Source: Brevibacterium aurantiacum
GTDB taxonomy: Bacteria > Actinomycetota > Actinomycetes > Actinomycetales > Brevibacteriaceae
DNA length: 64,000 nucleotides
Direction of reading: 5' to 3'
Assembly (NCBI RefSeq): GCF_007558825.1
Contig: NZ_VLTK01000003.1
Span: forward strand, 310,001 to 374,000
The position numbers and the translations under genes are program-made. Below are positions 53,949 through 63,793 of the stretch, piece by piece. Each line of letters begins with the position of its first letter. Position 1 is the stretch's first letter. The notes under the pieces were generated by a model. It worked only from the letters and a program-made list of their open reading frames with translations. It was not told the origin of the DNA and made no database searches.

Positions 53949-55403
53949 TTAAAACGATCTGTCGTGTGGTCCGACCGGTGCAGGCAGCCGAGTCGACCCC
54001 GTGAGGAACCGGTCGACCTCGGCCGCGACCGACCGTCCCTCGGCGATCGCCCATACGATGAGCGACTGACCCCGCCCAGCGTCACCGGCGATGAACACTC
54101 CGGGAGTCGAACCGACATAGGACTCATCGCGGGCGAAGGCTCCGCTGTCGCTGACGTCGAGGCCGAGAACGTCGGATTCCGGCCCCGAGAAGCCGAGGGC
54201 CAGGAGCACGAGGTCTGCATCCAAGCGGTGCTCGGTTCCAGGAGTCGGCACACGGCGACCGTCGAGGAACTGGGTCTCTGCCACATCGATCCCGACCACC
54301 CGGCCCTGCTCATCTCCAGCGAACCCTGTCGTCGATGCGAGGTAGCGCCGCGTGCCGCCCTCCTCATGAGAGGACTGGACCTCGAAGATGCGCGGGACCG
54401 TCGGCCATGGGTCTGCCTCGCTGCGGTCGATGGGCGGCTGAGCTCCGATCGCCAGCGTCGTGACCGAGGCTGCAGTCTGCCGCAGGGCCGTGCCCAGACA
54501 GTCCGCACCCGTGTCACCACCGCCGATGATGACCACGTGCTTTCCCTGAGCGTCGATGTGGCTCTCCACTCCACCGGGTCCAGGCTGCTCCCCCGCCTGC
54601 ACACGATTCGAGGGCACCAGATAGTCCATCGCGAATTCGACTCCGCGAAGCTCACGGCCGGCGATAGTCATATCACGGGGCACTGTGGCACCTGTGCACA
54701 CGATGACGGCGTCGAAGCTCGACTGCAGATCCTCGAGGCTGATGTCCCTGCCGATCTCGACCGAGGTCTTGAACCGGGTGCCTTCTGCGCGCATCTGATC
54801 GAGACGACGGTCGATGTGCTGCTTCTCGAGCTTGAAATCCGGGATCCCGTAGCGCAGCAGTCCGCCGAGGCGGTCATCGCGTTCGTGGACGACGACGGTG
54901 TGCCCGGCCCGGGTCAGCTGCTGGGCTGCAGCGAGCCCGGTCGGACCGGAGCCGATGACGGCAACGGTCTGACCGGTGATCCGTTCAGGAATCATCGGCT
55001 GGATGAGTCCGGCAGCGAAGCCCTGGTCGACGATCGAGACCTCGACCTGCTTGATCGTCACTGCAGGCTGATTGATCCCGAGGACGCACGCATTCTCACA
55101 GGGTGCCGGGCAGGCGCGACCGGTGAATTCCGGGAAGTTGTTCGTTGCATGCAGAAGTTCGACGGCCCGCGGAAGTTCGCCGCGATACATCGCATCGTTG
55201 AACTCCGGAATCAGGTTGCCCAGGGGGCAGCCTTGATGGCAGAACGGTACGCCGCAGTCCATGCAGCGCGATGCCTGCCTGCGCAGCTGCTCCGGATCAC
55301 CTGCTTCGTAGACCTCGCGGTAGTCCATGAGCCGGATGGGAACCGGGCGCCGCCGTGGCAGCTCGCGCTGGTCGGTGGTGAGGAATCCATGTGGATCAGC
55401 CAT
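53949..55403 (-). CDS. gltD: Glutamate synthase small subunit
   Basis: This 484-residue NADPH-dependent subunit has N-terminal Cys clusters CMDCGVPFCHQGC and CPAPCENAC for two [4Fe-4S] clusters, then FAD and NADPH Rossmann motifs (VIGSGPTGLAAAQQL, IIGGGDTGADCLG). It passes electrons to GltB for glutamate synthesis from glutamine and 2-oxoglutarate. ATG 55403 overlaps the gltB stop by eight bases. Length is normal. The start is chosen because it begins the conserved MADPHGFL. Confidence 0.94.
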   Translation of the reverse strand: MADPHGFLTTDQRELPRRRPVPIRLMDYREVYEAGDPEQLRRQASRCMDCGVPFCHQGCPLGNLIPEFNDAMYRGELPRAVELLHATNNFPEFTGRACPAPCENACVLGINQPAVTIKQVEVSIVDQGFAAGLIQPMIPERITGQTVAVIGSGPTGLAAAQQLTRAGHTVVVHERDDRLGGLLRYGIPDFKLEKQHIDRRLDQMRAEGTRFKTSVEIGRDISLEDLQSSFDAVIVCTGATVPRDMTIAGRELRGVEFAMDYLVPSNRVQAGEQPGPGGVESHIDAQGKHVVIIGGGDTGADCLGTALRQTAASVTTLAIGAQPPIDRSEADPWPTVPRIFEVQSSHEEGGTRRYLASTTGFAGDEQGRVVGIDVAETQFLDGRRVPTPGTEHRLDADLVLLALGFSGPESDVLGLDVSDSGAFARDESYVGSTPGVFIAGDAGRGQSLIVWAIAEGRSVAAEVDRFLTGSTRLPAPVGPHDRSF

Positions 55404-58400
55404 TGGCGACCTCCAGAATCTTGTGCCAGGCGTCATCCGAATCCGCGGACTGACCTGCCGCGATGAACTCTTCCTGGACGTCTTTGACCATCGCATAGGC
55501 GACGGGAATGATCTTTGTGAAGCGGGAGAGGACGTCCTCTCCTCGGCGCAGTCCGTCGAGCAGCTGGGCAGCCAGGGGCGAACCCGTCCACTGAACATGT
55601 TCACCCAGCAGACGCTGGAGGACTTCCATGTCGGTGATTCCCACCCCGGTGAACCGGAATACGCCGGCAGCGCGTTCCTTGGGGTTGAGCTTGGCGGGGT
55701 TGAAGTCCAGGACGTAGGCCGTGCCGCCCGACATGCCTGCGGCGAAGTTGCGTCCGGTGCTGCCGAGGATCACGGCGAGGCCTCCGGTCATGTATTCGAG
55801 CCCGTGGTCACCGATGCCTTCGACCACCGCCTCGGCGCCCGAGTTGCGCACCATGAACCGCTCGCCCACCTGGCCGGAGACGAACAGCTTGCCGGCGGTC
55901 GCACCGTAGCCCAGCACGTTGCCGGCGATGACGTTGTGCTCGGGTCTGGTCGGGTTCTCCTCGTGCGGATGCACGCTGATGGTCCCGCCCGAAAGCCCCT
56001 TGCCGACGTAGTCGTTGGCGTCGCCGTGCAGGTCGATGGAGACTCCGCGAGGCAGGAAGGCACCGAGTGACTGCCCGGCGGTGCCGTGTAGGTCGAGCCT
56101 GATCGTGTGCTCGGGCAGGCCCGCCTCCGCATGAGCGAGCGTGACATTGTGTCCCAGCAGGGTGCCGACGCTGCGGTCCGTGTTCTCGATCGCCGAGGTG
56201 ATCGTGACCTGCGCCCCGGACTCGATTGACTCCCCAGCTTCAGCCAGCAGACGCAGGTCCAGTTCACCCGCGAAGTCGCGGTTGACTTCAGTGGTGCGTT
56301 TGCGAAGCACTGCGGTGTTGCCATGGACGTCCTCGGGCACGGTGAGTATCGAGGCCAGATCGAGGTCGAGGCCCGAGGCCTCGGCACGCTTCTCATCGAT
56401 GCGCAGTCTCTCGACTGCGCCGATCGCCTCGTCGAGCGAGCGCAAGCCCAGCTGTGCAAGGTAGCCGCGGACCTCCTCGGCGATGAAGGTGAAGAAGTTC
56501 ACGACGTGATCGGCCTGGCCGTGGAAGCGTTCGCGCAGCTTCGGGTTCTGGGTCGCGACGCCGACGGGACATGTGTCCTTGTGGCACACACGCATCATGA
56601 TGCAGCCGGAGACCACGAGGGCCGTGGTCGCGAATCCGAACTCCTCGCCACCCAGCAGGGCGGCGATGATGACGTCGCGGCCGGTCTTGAGCTGGCCGTC
56701 GACCTGCACGCTGACCTTCTCTCGCAGCCCGTTGAGCACCAGGGTCTGCTGGGCCTCGGCCAAGCCGAGTTCCCACGGGGTGCCGGCATGCTTGAGGGAG
56801 TTCAGCGGGCTGGCGCCGGTGCCTCCGTCGTGACCGGAGACGAGGACGACGTCCGCTCCGGCCTTGGCCACGCCTGCGGCCACCGTGCCGACGCCGATCC
56901 CGGACACGAGTTTCACGTGCACGCGGGCCTTGGCATTGGCGCGACCGAGATCGTGGATGAGCTGAGCAAGGTCCTCGATCGAATAGATGTCGTGATGCGG
57001 CGGCGGAGAGATCAGCCCCACTCCGGGAGTGGCATGTCTGGTCTTCGCGATCCACGGGTAGACCTTCGTCCCGGGCAGTTGTCCGCCCTCTCCCGGCTTC
57101 GCGCCCTGCGCCATCTTGATCTGCAGGTCGTCGGCCTCGGTGAGGTAATGGCTGGTGACCCCGAAACGTCCGCTGGCGATCTGTTTGACAGCCGAGCGGC
57201 GTTCGGGATCGAGGAGACGTTCGGTGTCCTCTCCACCTTCACCGGTGTTCGACCTTCCGCCGATGCGGTTCATGGCGATGGCCAGAGTCTCGTGTGCCTC
57301 TTGGGACAGTGAGCCGTAGCTCATTGCACCTGTCGAGAAGCGCTTCATGATCTCGCTGGCCGGCTCCACCTCGGCGATGTCGATCGGTCCCGATTCCGTG
57401 GGCACGAGGTCGAACAGTCCGCGCAGAGTCATGAGCTCACGCGACTGCTCATCGACGGCGTGGGTGTACTGCTCGAAGATGTCGAAGCGTCCTGTGGCAG
57501 TGGAGTGCTGCAGCTTGAAGATCGTCTCCGGGTTGAATAGGTGGCCCGGGCCTTCGCGCCGCCACTGATATTCGCCTCCGACCAGCAGATTCCGGTGCGA
57601 GGGCCGCGGATGGTCATCGCGGTAGGCGTCGGCATGCCGAGCACTCGATTCCGCGGTGATCTCGATGATCCCCTTGCCCCCGAGCTGGTGCGGGGTGGAG
57701 GTGAAGAACTCGTCGATGAAGTCATCCGAGAGCCCAAGGGCCTCGAAGGTCTGTGCACCGTGGTAGGACTGGACAGTCGAGATCCCCATCTTCGACATGA
57801 TCTTCAGCAGGCCCTTGTTCAGCGCCGTGAGCACATTCGCCACGGCCGCGGATTCGCTGATGCCGCGGATCCTGTCTGAGCGCACGAGCGCCTCGGCGGT
57901 CTCCATGACGAGGTACGGGTTGACTGCGGATGCGCCGAATGCCACCAGCGTGGCGACATGGTGGACCTCACGGACATCGCCAGCCTCGACGATGATGGAC
58001 ACCCGCGTCCGCGAACGCTGCCGCACCAGGTGGTGGTGAAGGGCCGAAGTCAGCAGCAGCGACGGAATCGGAGCGAGATCAGCCGTCGAGTCCCGATCGC
58101 TGAGGATGATGAACACTGCTCCGGCCTCAACTGCCTCACTGGCTTCCCGACACAGCGCCTCGAGGCGCTTTGCCATGGCATCAGGCCCGGCATTCACCGA
58201 ATACAGGCCGGCCAGCGTCACACTGGGTCGTCCATCGTCGACGCCGAGGTGGTGGCCCTGGACGTACGAGATCGCCGTCAGTTCATCGTTGTCGATGACC
58301 GGTTGATCGAGCAGGATATGCGCGGAGTCCGGCTGGGCGAACTGCAGCAGGTTGCCTTCGCGCCCGATGCCCGAGGACATGCTGGTGACGATGTCTTCGC

Positions 58401-60096
58401 GGATGGAGTCCAGCGGCGGGTTCGTCACCTGAGCGAAGTTCTGATGGAAGTAGTCGAAGAGCAGCCTCGGTCGTTTGCTCAATGCCGCGATCGCCGTGTC
58501 GGTGCCCATGGCCCCCAGTGGCTCTGCCCCTGTCTCTGCCATCGGCGAGATGAGGATACGCAGCTCCTCCTCGGTGTAGCCGAAGGTTCGCTGACGCCTG
58601 CGCACCGATGACTGCGGGTGAGTGACGTGGATCCGGGTGGGCAAGTCCGCGAGTCGACGCGAACAGCTCTTGACCCACTCTTCATAGGGATGCTCAGCAG
58701 CGAGCTGATTCTTGATCTCCGTATCGGAGATGATCCGTTCGGACTCGGTGTCGACGAGGAACATCCGTCCCGGGGTCAGCCGACCGCGAGCGACGATGTC
58801 CGCCTCGGGCAGGTCGACGACGCCGATCTCACTGGCCAGGACCACGGTGTCGGAGGTCATGACGTAGCGCGCAGGACGCAGGCCGTTGCGATCGAGGACC
58901 GCCCCTGCCAGCTTCCCGTCGGTGAATCCCACGCAGGCGGGCCCGTCCCATGGCTCCATCAGGAGCGAATGATATTCGTAGAACGCCTTGCGAGACTCCC
59001 CCATGCCTGGGTTGTTCTCCCAGGCCTCCGGGATCATCATCAGCATTGCCTGCGGCAGCGACCTGCCCGAGGCGACCATGAGTTCGAGCACCGAGTTGAA
59101 TGACGCCGAGTCCGAGGCGCCGGGCGGCACGATCGGGCACAATCTGTCCAGGCTCGTCGACGTGCCGGGCACCGGGGAGACGAGCAGGTCCGAGGCCAGC
59201 TTCGATTCCCTGGCCTGCATCCAGTTGCGGTTGCCGCGCACCGTGTTGATCTCACCATTGTGGGCGATCGTGCCGAAGGGCTGCGCCAGCTGCCACGACG
59301 GGAACGTGTTCGTTGAGAAGCGAGAATGCACGAGTGCGATCCGAGAGGTCAGCCGTTCGTCGAGCAGTTCCGTGTAGAAGGCGGAGAGCTGACCCGTTGA
59401 GAGCATGCCCTTATAGGTGATGGTGCCCGGGTTGAGTGACGGGCAGTAGAGACCCGCATGGTCGAGGCGCTTCCTCACGATGTAGGACCGGCGGCTCAGA
59501 TCCTGTGGGTCCCGGGAGGGATACCGTTCGTCGATGGCGAGAAAGAGCTGGCGCATGCGCGGCATCGTGGTGCGTGCAGTCTCGCCCAGCACGCTCGCGT
59601 CGTGGGGTACGTCGCGGAAGGCAAGGACCTTCAGTCCCTCTTCGGCGGCGATGCGCTTGACGAGGCCGTCCTGATCCTCGTGCGAATCGTTCAAGCCCTC
59701 TGTGACCGAAGCGTCCCTGTCGTCCGTGGGGAACGCCACGTCGGGGATGAGATCCTGTCGGTAGTCCTGAGCGAAGAAGCCGATGCCCGCGGCGTAGCTG
59801 CCCGGCTCCGGAAGTTCGACGCCGTCGGCACCGAGCACCTCGGCGAAATAGTCGTGGGGTATCTGCAGGGTGATCCCGGCACCGTCCCCTGTGCCTTCAT
59901 CGGAGCCGATGCCGCCTCGGTGTTCGAGTTTGCGCAGTGCGGTCAGAGCCTGTTCGACGACCTCATGGTCTGCCGGGCCACGGTAGCGGACGATGAGGGC
60001 CAGCCCACATGCGTCGTGCTCGAGTGCGGGATCGTAGAGTCCGGCACGAACTGGTTGACGCGGAGCTTTCGGGGTCGTTGAGTATTCACTGTACAT
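55396..60096 (-). CDS. gltB: Glutamate synthase large subunit
   Basis: This 1566-residue enzyme has a class II glutamine amidotransferase domain (Cys30 in HDACGLALI becomes the N-terminal nucleophile after removal of 29 residues), a central domain, an FMN-binding TIM barrel (GGRSNTGEGGED; VKLVSGIGVGTVAAGVAKAGAD) with the [3Fe-4S] CHKDTCPVGVATQ, and a C-terminal beta-helix. It transfers glutamine amide to 2-oxoglutarate. ATG 60096 has GAAGG in its leader; GTG 60108 is the alternative. It overlaps gltD by eight bases. Confidence 0.95.
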   Translation of the reverse strand: MYSEYSTTPKAPRQPVRAGLYDPALEHDACGLALIVRYRGPADHEVVEQALTALRKLEHRGGIGSDEGTGDGAGITLQIPHDYFAEVLGADGVELPEPGSYAAGIGFFAQDYRQDLIPDVAFPTDDRDASVTEGLNDSHEDQDGLVKRIAAEEGLKVLAFRDVPHDASVLGETARTTMPRMRQLFLAIDERYPSRDPQDLSRRSYIVRKRLDHAGLYCPSLNPGTITYKGMLSTGQLSAFYTELLDERLTSRIALVHSRFSTNTFPSWQLAQPFGTIAHNGEINTVRGNRNWMQARESKLASDLLVSPVPGTSTSLDRLCPIVPPGASDSASFNSVLELMVASGRSLPQAMLMMIPEAWENNPGMGESRKAFYEYHSLLMEPWDGPACVGFTDGKLAGAVLDRNGLRPARYVMTSDTVVLASEIGVVDLPEADIVARGRLTPGRMFLVDTESERIISDTEIKNQLAAEHPYEEWVKSCSRRLADLPTRIHVTHPQSSVRRRQRTFGYTEEELRILISPMAETGAEPLGAMGTDTAIAALSKRPRLLFDYFHQNFAQVTNPPLDSIREDIVTSMSSGIGREGNLLQFAQPDSAHILLDQPVIDNDELTAISYVQGHHLGVDDGRPSVTLAGLYSVNAGPDAMAKRLEALCREASEAVEAGAVFIILSDRDSTADLAPIPSLLLTSALHHHLVRQRSRTRVSIIVEAGDVREVHHVATLVAFGASAVNPYLVMETAEALVRSDRIRGISESAAVANVLTALNKGLLKIMSKMGISTVQSYHGAQTFEALGLSDDFIDEFFTSTPHQLGGKGIIEITAESSARHADAYRDDHPRPSHRNLLVGGEYQWRREGPGHLFNPETIFKLQHSTATGRFDIFEQYTHAVDEQSRELMTLRGLFDLVPTESGPIDIAEVEPASEIMKRFSTGAMSYGSLSQEAHETLAIAMNRIGGRSNTGEGGEDTERLLDPERRSAVKQIASGRFGVTSHYLTEADDLQIKMAQGAKPGEGGQLPGTKVYPWIAKTRHATPGVGLISPPPHHDIYSIEDLAQLIHDLGRANAKARVHVKLVSGIGVGTVAAGVAKAGADVVLVSGHDGGTGASPLNSLKHAGTPWELGLAEAQQTLVLNGLREKVSVQVDGQLKTGRDVIIAALLGGEEFGFATTALVVSGCIMMRVCHKDTCPVGVATQNPKLRERFHGQADHVVNFFTFIAEEVRGYLAQLGLRSLDEAIGAVERLRIDEKRAEASGLDLDLASILTVPEDVHGNTAVLRKRTTEVNRDFAGELDLRLLAEAGESIESGAQVTITSAIENTDRSVGTLLGHNVTLAHAEAGLPEHTIRLDLHGTAGQSLGAFLPRGVSIDLHGDANDYVGKGLSGGTISVHPHEENPTRPEHNVIAGNVLGYGATAGKLFVSGQVGERFMVRNSGAEAVVEGIGDHGLEYMTGGLAVILGSTGRNFAAGMSGGTAYVLDFNPAKLNPKERAAGVFRFTGVGITDMEVLQRLLGEHVQWTGSPLAAQLLDGLRRGEDVLSRFTKIIPVAYAMVKDVQEEFIAAGQSADSDDAWHKILEVANG

Positions 60097-60184
60097 CGCT
60101 GCCTTCACGGGGTGTAGGAGTTTACGTTAAAGACGGCGCTGTCCCTAGCTGTTTTCGCAGTGCCCTTCGAAGATCGTCCTCAGG

Positions 60185-60194
60185 CACAATTGTG
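60185..60194. promoter_or_regulatory. Palindrome CACAATTGTG upstream of gltB
   Basis: A perfect 10-bp palindrome lies about 90 bases before the gltB start. A second dyad, CACCA-TG-TGGTG, is at 60226-60237. Both are plausible operator sites for nitrogen control, but no regulator is identified. No clear promoter was found in the 178-bp gap. Confidence 0.4.
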
Positions 60195-60274
60195 ACGTGG
60201 TTCTCACAGTCGGTACCCCAACCTACACCATGTGGTGAATCCGAAGGGAATAGAAAAAGGACCGTAAAACGAAC

Positions 60275-60589
60275 CTAAAAGTCTCGGTCGTCGGACTTCG
60301 GACCGCTCTCGCCCCGAGTTCTCCGCTTCACATCGGGGGTGATCGAGATCGCGGAGGTGACCGCTCCGAAGTATCCGAAGCCGTGTCCCCCGAAGCCCTC
60401 ACCGCCCTTTTTCGAAGCGCCTTCTGTTGCGCGGGCGACCTTTCGGGCACGACGAGCGAGGACGAAGACGACGATTCCGACGATGAGGAGGACCACACCG
60501 AGGGCGAGCACCCAAAGGGCCCACCCGGGGATCGTGGCAGAACCGAGCTGCAGTGCGTGATTCGATGCGAGCAGTTGAGCCCGGCTCAT
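60275..60589 (-). CDS. Small single-helix membrane protein of unknown function
   Basis: This 104-residue protein has one strong membrane helix (about residues 22-44, IPGWALWVLALGVVLLIVG...) then a basic, Gly-rich tail (GGEGFGGHGFGYFGAV) and a hydrophilic C-terminus. No known family is recognised. Its start overlaps the trpA stop by four bases, so it is coupled to the trp operon. In many actinobacteria this position, between trpA and gltB or pyk, holds lgt (prolipoprotein diacylglyceryl transferase); this protein is far too short to be lgt. Its function is unknown. Confidence 0.7.
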   Translation of the reverse strand: MSRAQLLASNHALQLGSATIPGWALWVLALGVVLLIVGIVVFVLARRARKVARATEGASKKGGEGFGGHGFGYFGAVTSAISITPDVKRRTRGESGPKSDDRDF

Positions 60590-61377
60590 GCACAGCCCTC
60601 GGCGAGTTCAGCAGCCAAGCTGGCGATTCCGCTGACTCCGCCGCTGTCGAGAGCGCGCACGAGCGCCGAGCCGACGATCACGCCGTCAGCGTATTCGGCG
60701 ACCTCTGCAGCCTGTTCGCGGGTCGAGACGCCGAGCCCGACGCAGGCGTGCGGCGCTCCGGCATCCTTGAGCCGAGATACGAGTTCACGAGCATGGTTGT
60801 CGACCTCGGAGCGGACGCCGGTCACTCCCATCGTCGAGGCGGCATAGACGAATCCGCGGCTCGCATCGACGATGGTGGCCAGCCGTTCGGGTGTCGATGA
60901 GGGGGCAGCGAGGAAGATGCGGTCCAGATCGAATTCGTCCGAAGCGCTCACCCATTCGGATGCCTCATCGGGGATGAGATCCGGGGTGATGATGCCTCCG
61001 CCGCCGGCAGAGTCCAGATCACGGGCGAAGGCCGAGACACCGTATTGCAGCACGATGTTCCAATAGCTCATCACCACGGCGGTCCCCCCGGCCTCAGCGA
61101 CGGCTGAGACCGCAGAGAAGATGTCGGAGGTGCGCACACCGGCGGCAAGTCCCTGCTCGGCGGCACGTTGGATGACGGGACCATCCATCCCCGGATCCGA
61201 GTACGGCATGCCGACCTCGATGATGTCGACTCCGGATTTCACCAGTTCGACCATGGCCTCGATGGAACCCGGAACAGAGGGGAAGCCGACCGGAAGGTAT
61301 CCGATCAGGGCGGCCTTGCGGCCTGCCTCGGCGACTGCATCGAGAGTGGTACCGGTTCGGGGTCCTGAGCTCGTCAT
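60586..61377 (-). CDS. trpA: Tryptophan synthase alpha subunit
   Basis: This 263-residue TIM-barrel subunit splits indole-3-glycerol phosphate to indole and glyceraldehyde 3-phosphate. GYLPVGFPS, then [17 protein letters not shown] with the catalytic Glu/Asp pair, and [27 protein letters not shown] are characteristic. ATG 61377 overlaps the trpB stop by four bases (ATGA). It ends in the 4-base overlap with the small membrane gene. No anomaly. Confidence 0.95.
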   Translation of the reverse strand: MTSSGPRTGTTLDAVAEAGRKAALIGYLPVGFPSVPGSIEAMVELVKSGVDIIEVGMPYSDPGMDGPVIQRAAEQGLAAGVRTSDIFSAVSAVAEAGGTAVVMSYWNIVLQYGVSAFARDLDSAGGGGIITPDLIPDEASEWVSASDEFDLDRIFLAAPSSTPERLATIVDASRGFVYAASTMGVTGVRSEVDNHARELVSRLKDAGAPHACVGLGVSTREQAAEVAEYADGVIVGSALVRALDSGGVSGIASLAAELAEGCA

Positions 61378-62588
61378 ACCTGCACAGCTCCTTCGTCGAA
61401 GTAGTTGAACCATTTGGCCGCGGTCGTCATGTCCTTGTCGCCTCGCCCGGAGAGGTTGACGAGCAGGACCGCCTCGCTGCCGAGTTCCCGTCCGACGCGC
61501 ATAGCACCGGCCAGGGCGTGGGCGGATTCGATTGCGGGGATGATGCCTTCGGACCGCGACAGCAGCTGCATGGCTTCCATGGCCTCTTCATCGACGACAG
61601 GCTCGTAGGTGACGCGCTGAATGTCGTGGAGGTGGGAATGCTCGGGGCCGACCGATGGGTAGTCGAGTCCGGCCGAGATCGAGTGGGACCCTTGTGTCTG
61701 GCCGTCCTCGTTCTGGAGGATATAGGTAGCCGAGCCATGCAGGACTCCGGGGCGTCCACCGGAGAAGCGGGCGGCGTGGCGGCCGCTGTCGACGCCGTCT
61801 CCTCCGGCTTCGAAGCCGAAGATCTTCACCTCGGGATCGGCGAGGAAGGCGGCGAAGAGGCCCATGGCGTTCGACCCGCCTCCGACACACGCGCAGACCG
61901 CGTCGGGCAGACGGCCGACGGCGTTCTGGATCTGTTCGCGGGCTTCGATGCCGATGATGTCCTGGAAGGACCGGACCATGGCCGGGAACGGGTGCGGGCC
62001 GGCGACTGTGCCGATGATGTAGTGCGTGTTCTCTACGTTGGCAACCCAGTCGCGCATCGCTTCGTTCATCGCGTCTTTGAGCGTCTTGGTGCCGTTGGAC
62101 ACGGAGTTGACCTTCGCTCCGAGCAGTCGCATCCGAGCGACGTTGAGTGCCTGCCTCTGGGTGTCTTCCTCACCCATGTACACCTCGCACTCCATATCCA
62201 GGAGGGCGGCGGCCGTGGCTGCGGCAACACCGTGCTGTCCGGCTCCGGTTTCGGCGATGACACGGGTCTTGCCCATGCGCTTGGCCAACAGGGCCTGGCC
62301 CACGGCGTTGTTGATCTTATGGCTGCCGGTGTGGTTGAGGTCTTCGCGTTTGAGGAAGACCCGTGCCCCACCGCAGTGCGCGGCGAACCGGGTGGCCTCG
62401 GTGAGAAGACTGGGACGGCCGATGTAGCTCTGCTGCAGGTCGAGCAGCTGCTGCGTGAACTCCGGGTCGACCTGGGATTTGCGCCATGTCTCCTCGATCT
62501 CGTCGAGCGCGGGGATCAGCGCTTCGGGGAAGAACCTGCCTCCGTACGAACCGAAGTAGGGTCCGTTCTCCTGGCTCAAATCGGTCAT
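61374..62588 (-). CDS. trpB: Tryptophan synthase beta subunit
   Basis: This 404-residue PLP enzyme joins indole to serine. [18 protein letters not shown] contains the PLP Lys, [15 protein letters not shown] is the substrate-loop region and GGGSNAMG binds the phosphate. [14 protein letters not shown] opens the protein. ATG 62588 starts at the conserved MTDLSQENG; the longer frame upstream runs into trpC. It is followed by trpA with a 4-base overlap. It is the TrpB1-type expected beside trpA. Confidence 0.95.
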   Translation of the reverse strand: MTDLSQENGPYFGSYGGRFFPEALIPALDEIEETWRKSQVDPEFTQQLLDLQQSYIGRPSLLTEATRFAAHCGGARVFLKREDLNHTGSHKINNAVGQALLAKRMGKTRVIAETGAGQHGVAAATAAALLDMECEVYMGEEDTQRQALNVARMRLLGAKVNSVSNGTKTLKDAMNEAMRDWVANVENTHYIIGTVAGPHPFPAMVRSFQDIIGIEAREQIQNAVGRLPDAVCACVGGGSNAMGLFAAFLADPEVKIFGFEAGGDGVDSGRHAARFSGGRPGVLHGSATYILQNEDGQTQGSHSISAGLDYPSVGPEHSHLHDIQRVTYEPVVDEEAMEAMQLLSRSEGIIPAIESAHALAGAMRVGRELGSEAVLLVNLSGRGDKDMTTAAKWFNYFDEGAVQV

Positions 62589-62625
62589 TGCCGTCCTTCG
62601 TGGTTCGAAATGGTAATCGGGTGGA

Positions 62626-63429
62626 TCAAGGCTGACGACTGGTCGCCGCCCGGCGCTCCTGCCCTGTCGAGGTGAACGCGGCCACGGCGGACTCGGCGTC
62701 ACCGCCGGTGACGAGTGCTTCGCCCACGAGCACGAGATCGGCGCCGGCTCCGGCGTAGGTCTCGACATCATCGGGACCGGTGACTCCGGACTCTGCGACG
62801 AGTGTGCAGTCCGCCGGTGCTAGATCGGCCAAGGGAGCGAAACGGCTCGTATCGACGCTGAGGTCCTTGAGGTTGCGGGTGTTGATGCCGATCAGAGGGG
62901 CATTCAGTTCGGCCGCGATCGCCAGCTCATCAGCGTTGTGGGTCTCCACCAGGGCCGTCATCCCGAGTTCGTGAGCGAGAGCATGGAACTCGTGGAGCTG
63001 TTCGACGTCGAGTGCTGCGACGATGAGGAGAACAAGATCTGCGCCGTGGGCGCGGGCCTCATGGAATTGGTACTCCTCGACCATGAAATCCTTGCGCAGG
63101 ACGGGAACGTCGACGGCTGCGCGGACGGAGTCGAGGTCCGCCAGGCTTCCTGAGAAGCGACGCCCTTCGGTGAGGACGCTGATCGCCCGTGCTCCCCCAG
63201 CGGCATAGAGGCCGGCCAGGGTCCCAGGATCCGGGATATGGGCGAGGTCTCCGCGGGAGGGAGAACGTCGTTTCACCTCGGCGATGACCCCGAAGTCGGC
63301 TTCGAGATCGAACGCACGCGCCGGCCGGGCCGCGCGTGCACGGTCGATGACGTCTGCCAGCGGTGTCTGCCTCCGGCGTTCGGCGAGATCTTCGCGTACT
63401 CCGGCGACGATATCGTCGAGAACAGTCAT
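62626..63429 (-). CDS. trpC: Indole-3-glycerol phosphate synthase
   Basis: This 267-residue TIM-barrel enzyme makes indole-3-glycerol phosphate from Cd[18 protein letters not shown] holds a catalytic Lys, [28 protein letters not shown] (second Lys) and [15 protein letters not shown] follow. No trpF (PRAI) domain is fused, as is common in actinobacteria. ATG 63429 overlaps the HGxxP gene by four bases. It lies 37 bases upstream of trpB. Confidence 0.94.
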   Translation of the reverse strand: MTVLDDIVAGVREDLAERRRQTPLADVIDRARAARPARAFDLEADFGVIAEVKRRSPSRGDLAHIPDPGTLAGLYAAGGARAISVLTEGRRFSGSLADLDSVRAAVDVPVLRKDFMVEEYQFHEARAHGADLVLLIVAALDVEQLHEFHALAHELGMTALVETHNADELAIAAELNAPLIGINTRNLKDLSVDTSRFAPLADLAPADCTLVAESGVTGPDDVETYAGAGADLVLVGEALVTGGDAESAVAAFTSTGQERRAATSRQP

Positions 63430-63695
63430 TTCTTCTTCGGCTTGTTTCCCAGGCCGACGGCACGCAGGATGATGCCGGCGATGAGGCCGAGCACGACGAC
63501 GCCGATGCCGACGTAGGTGATGGTCGCGGTGTGGATCGTGAACCCGACGCAGCCGATCGTGACGCCGATCAGCATAACGATGACACCGGTCCAACCGGCC
63601 ACGGAGTTTCCGTGTCCCGGGTCGGCGATTGCTGCATAGTCGATCGTCGATTTGTCGAGATCGGTTGCGCCGTTACGAGCGACGGTTTGCGACAT
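63426..63695 (-). CDS. HGxxPAAW-like family membrane protein of the trp operon
   Basis: This 89-residue protein has [11 protein letters not shown] near residue 27, the diagnostic motif of a small family typically placed just before trpC in actinobacteria. Two membrane helices follow (about residues 32-51 and 59-78). ATG 63695 has AAGGAG six bases upstream; the 20 residues of upstream frame are not conserved in character. Stop overlaps trpC by four bases. Function unknown; a link to tryptophan synthesis is inferred only from position. Confidence 0.82.
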   Translation of the reverse strand: MSQTVARNGATDLDKSTIDYAAIADPGHGNSVAGWTGVIVMLIGVTIGCVGFTIHTATITYVGIGVVVLGLIAGIILRAVGLGNKPKKK

Positions 63696-63793
63696 GGTGC
63701 TCCTTAGAGATGCAGGCGTGGCACGCGTGAAAACTTGTTGCATCCATTGTGACACGCTTCGAGTTTGGTCGAGACACCGACCCGGTCACGAGG

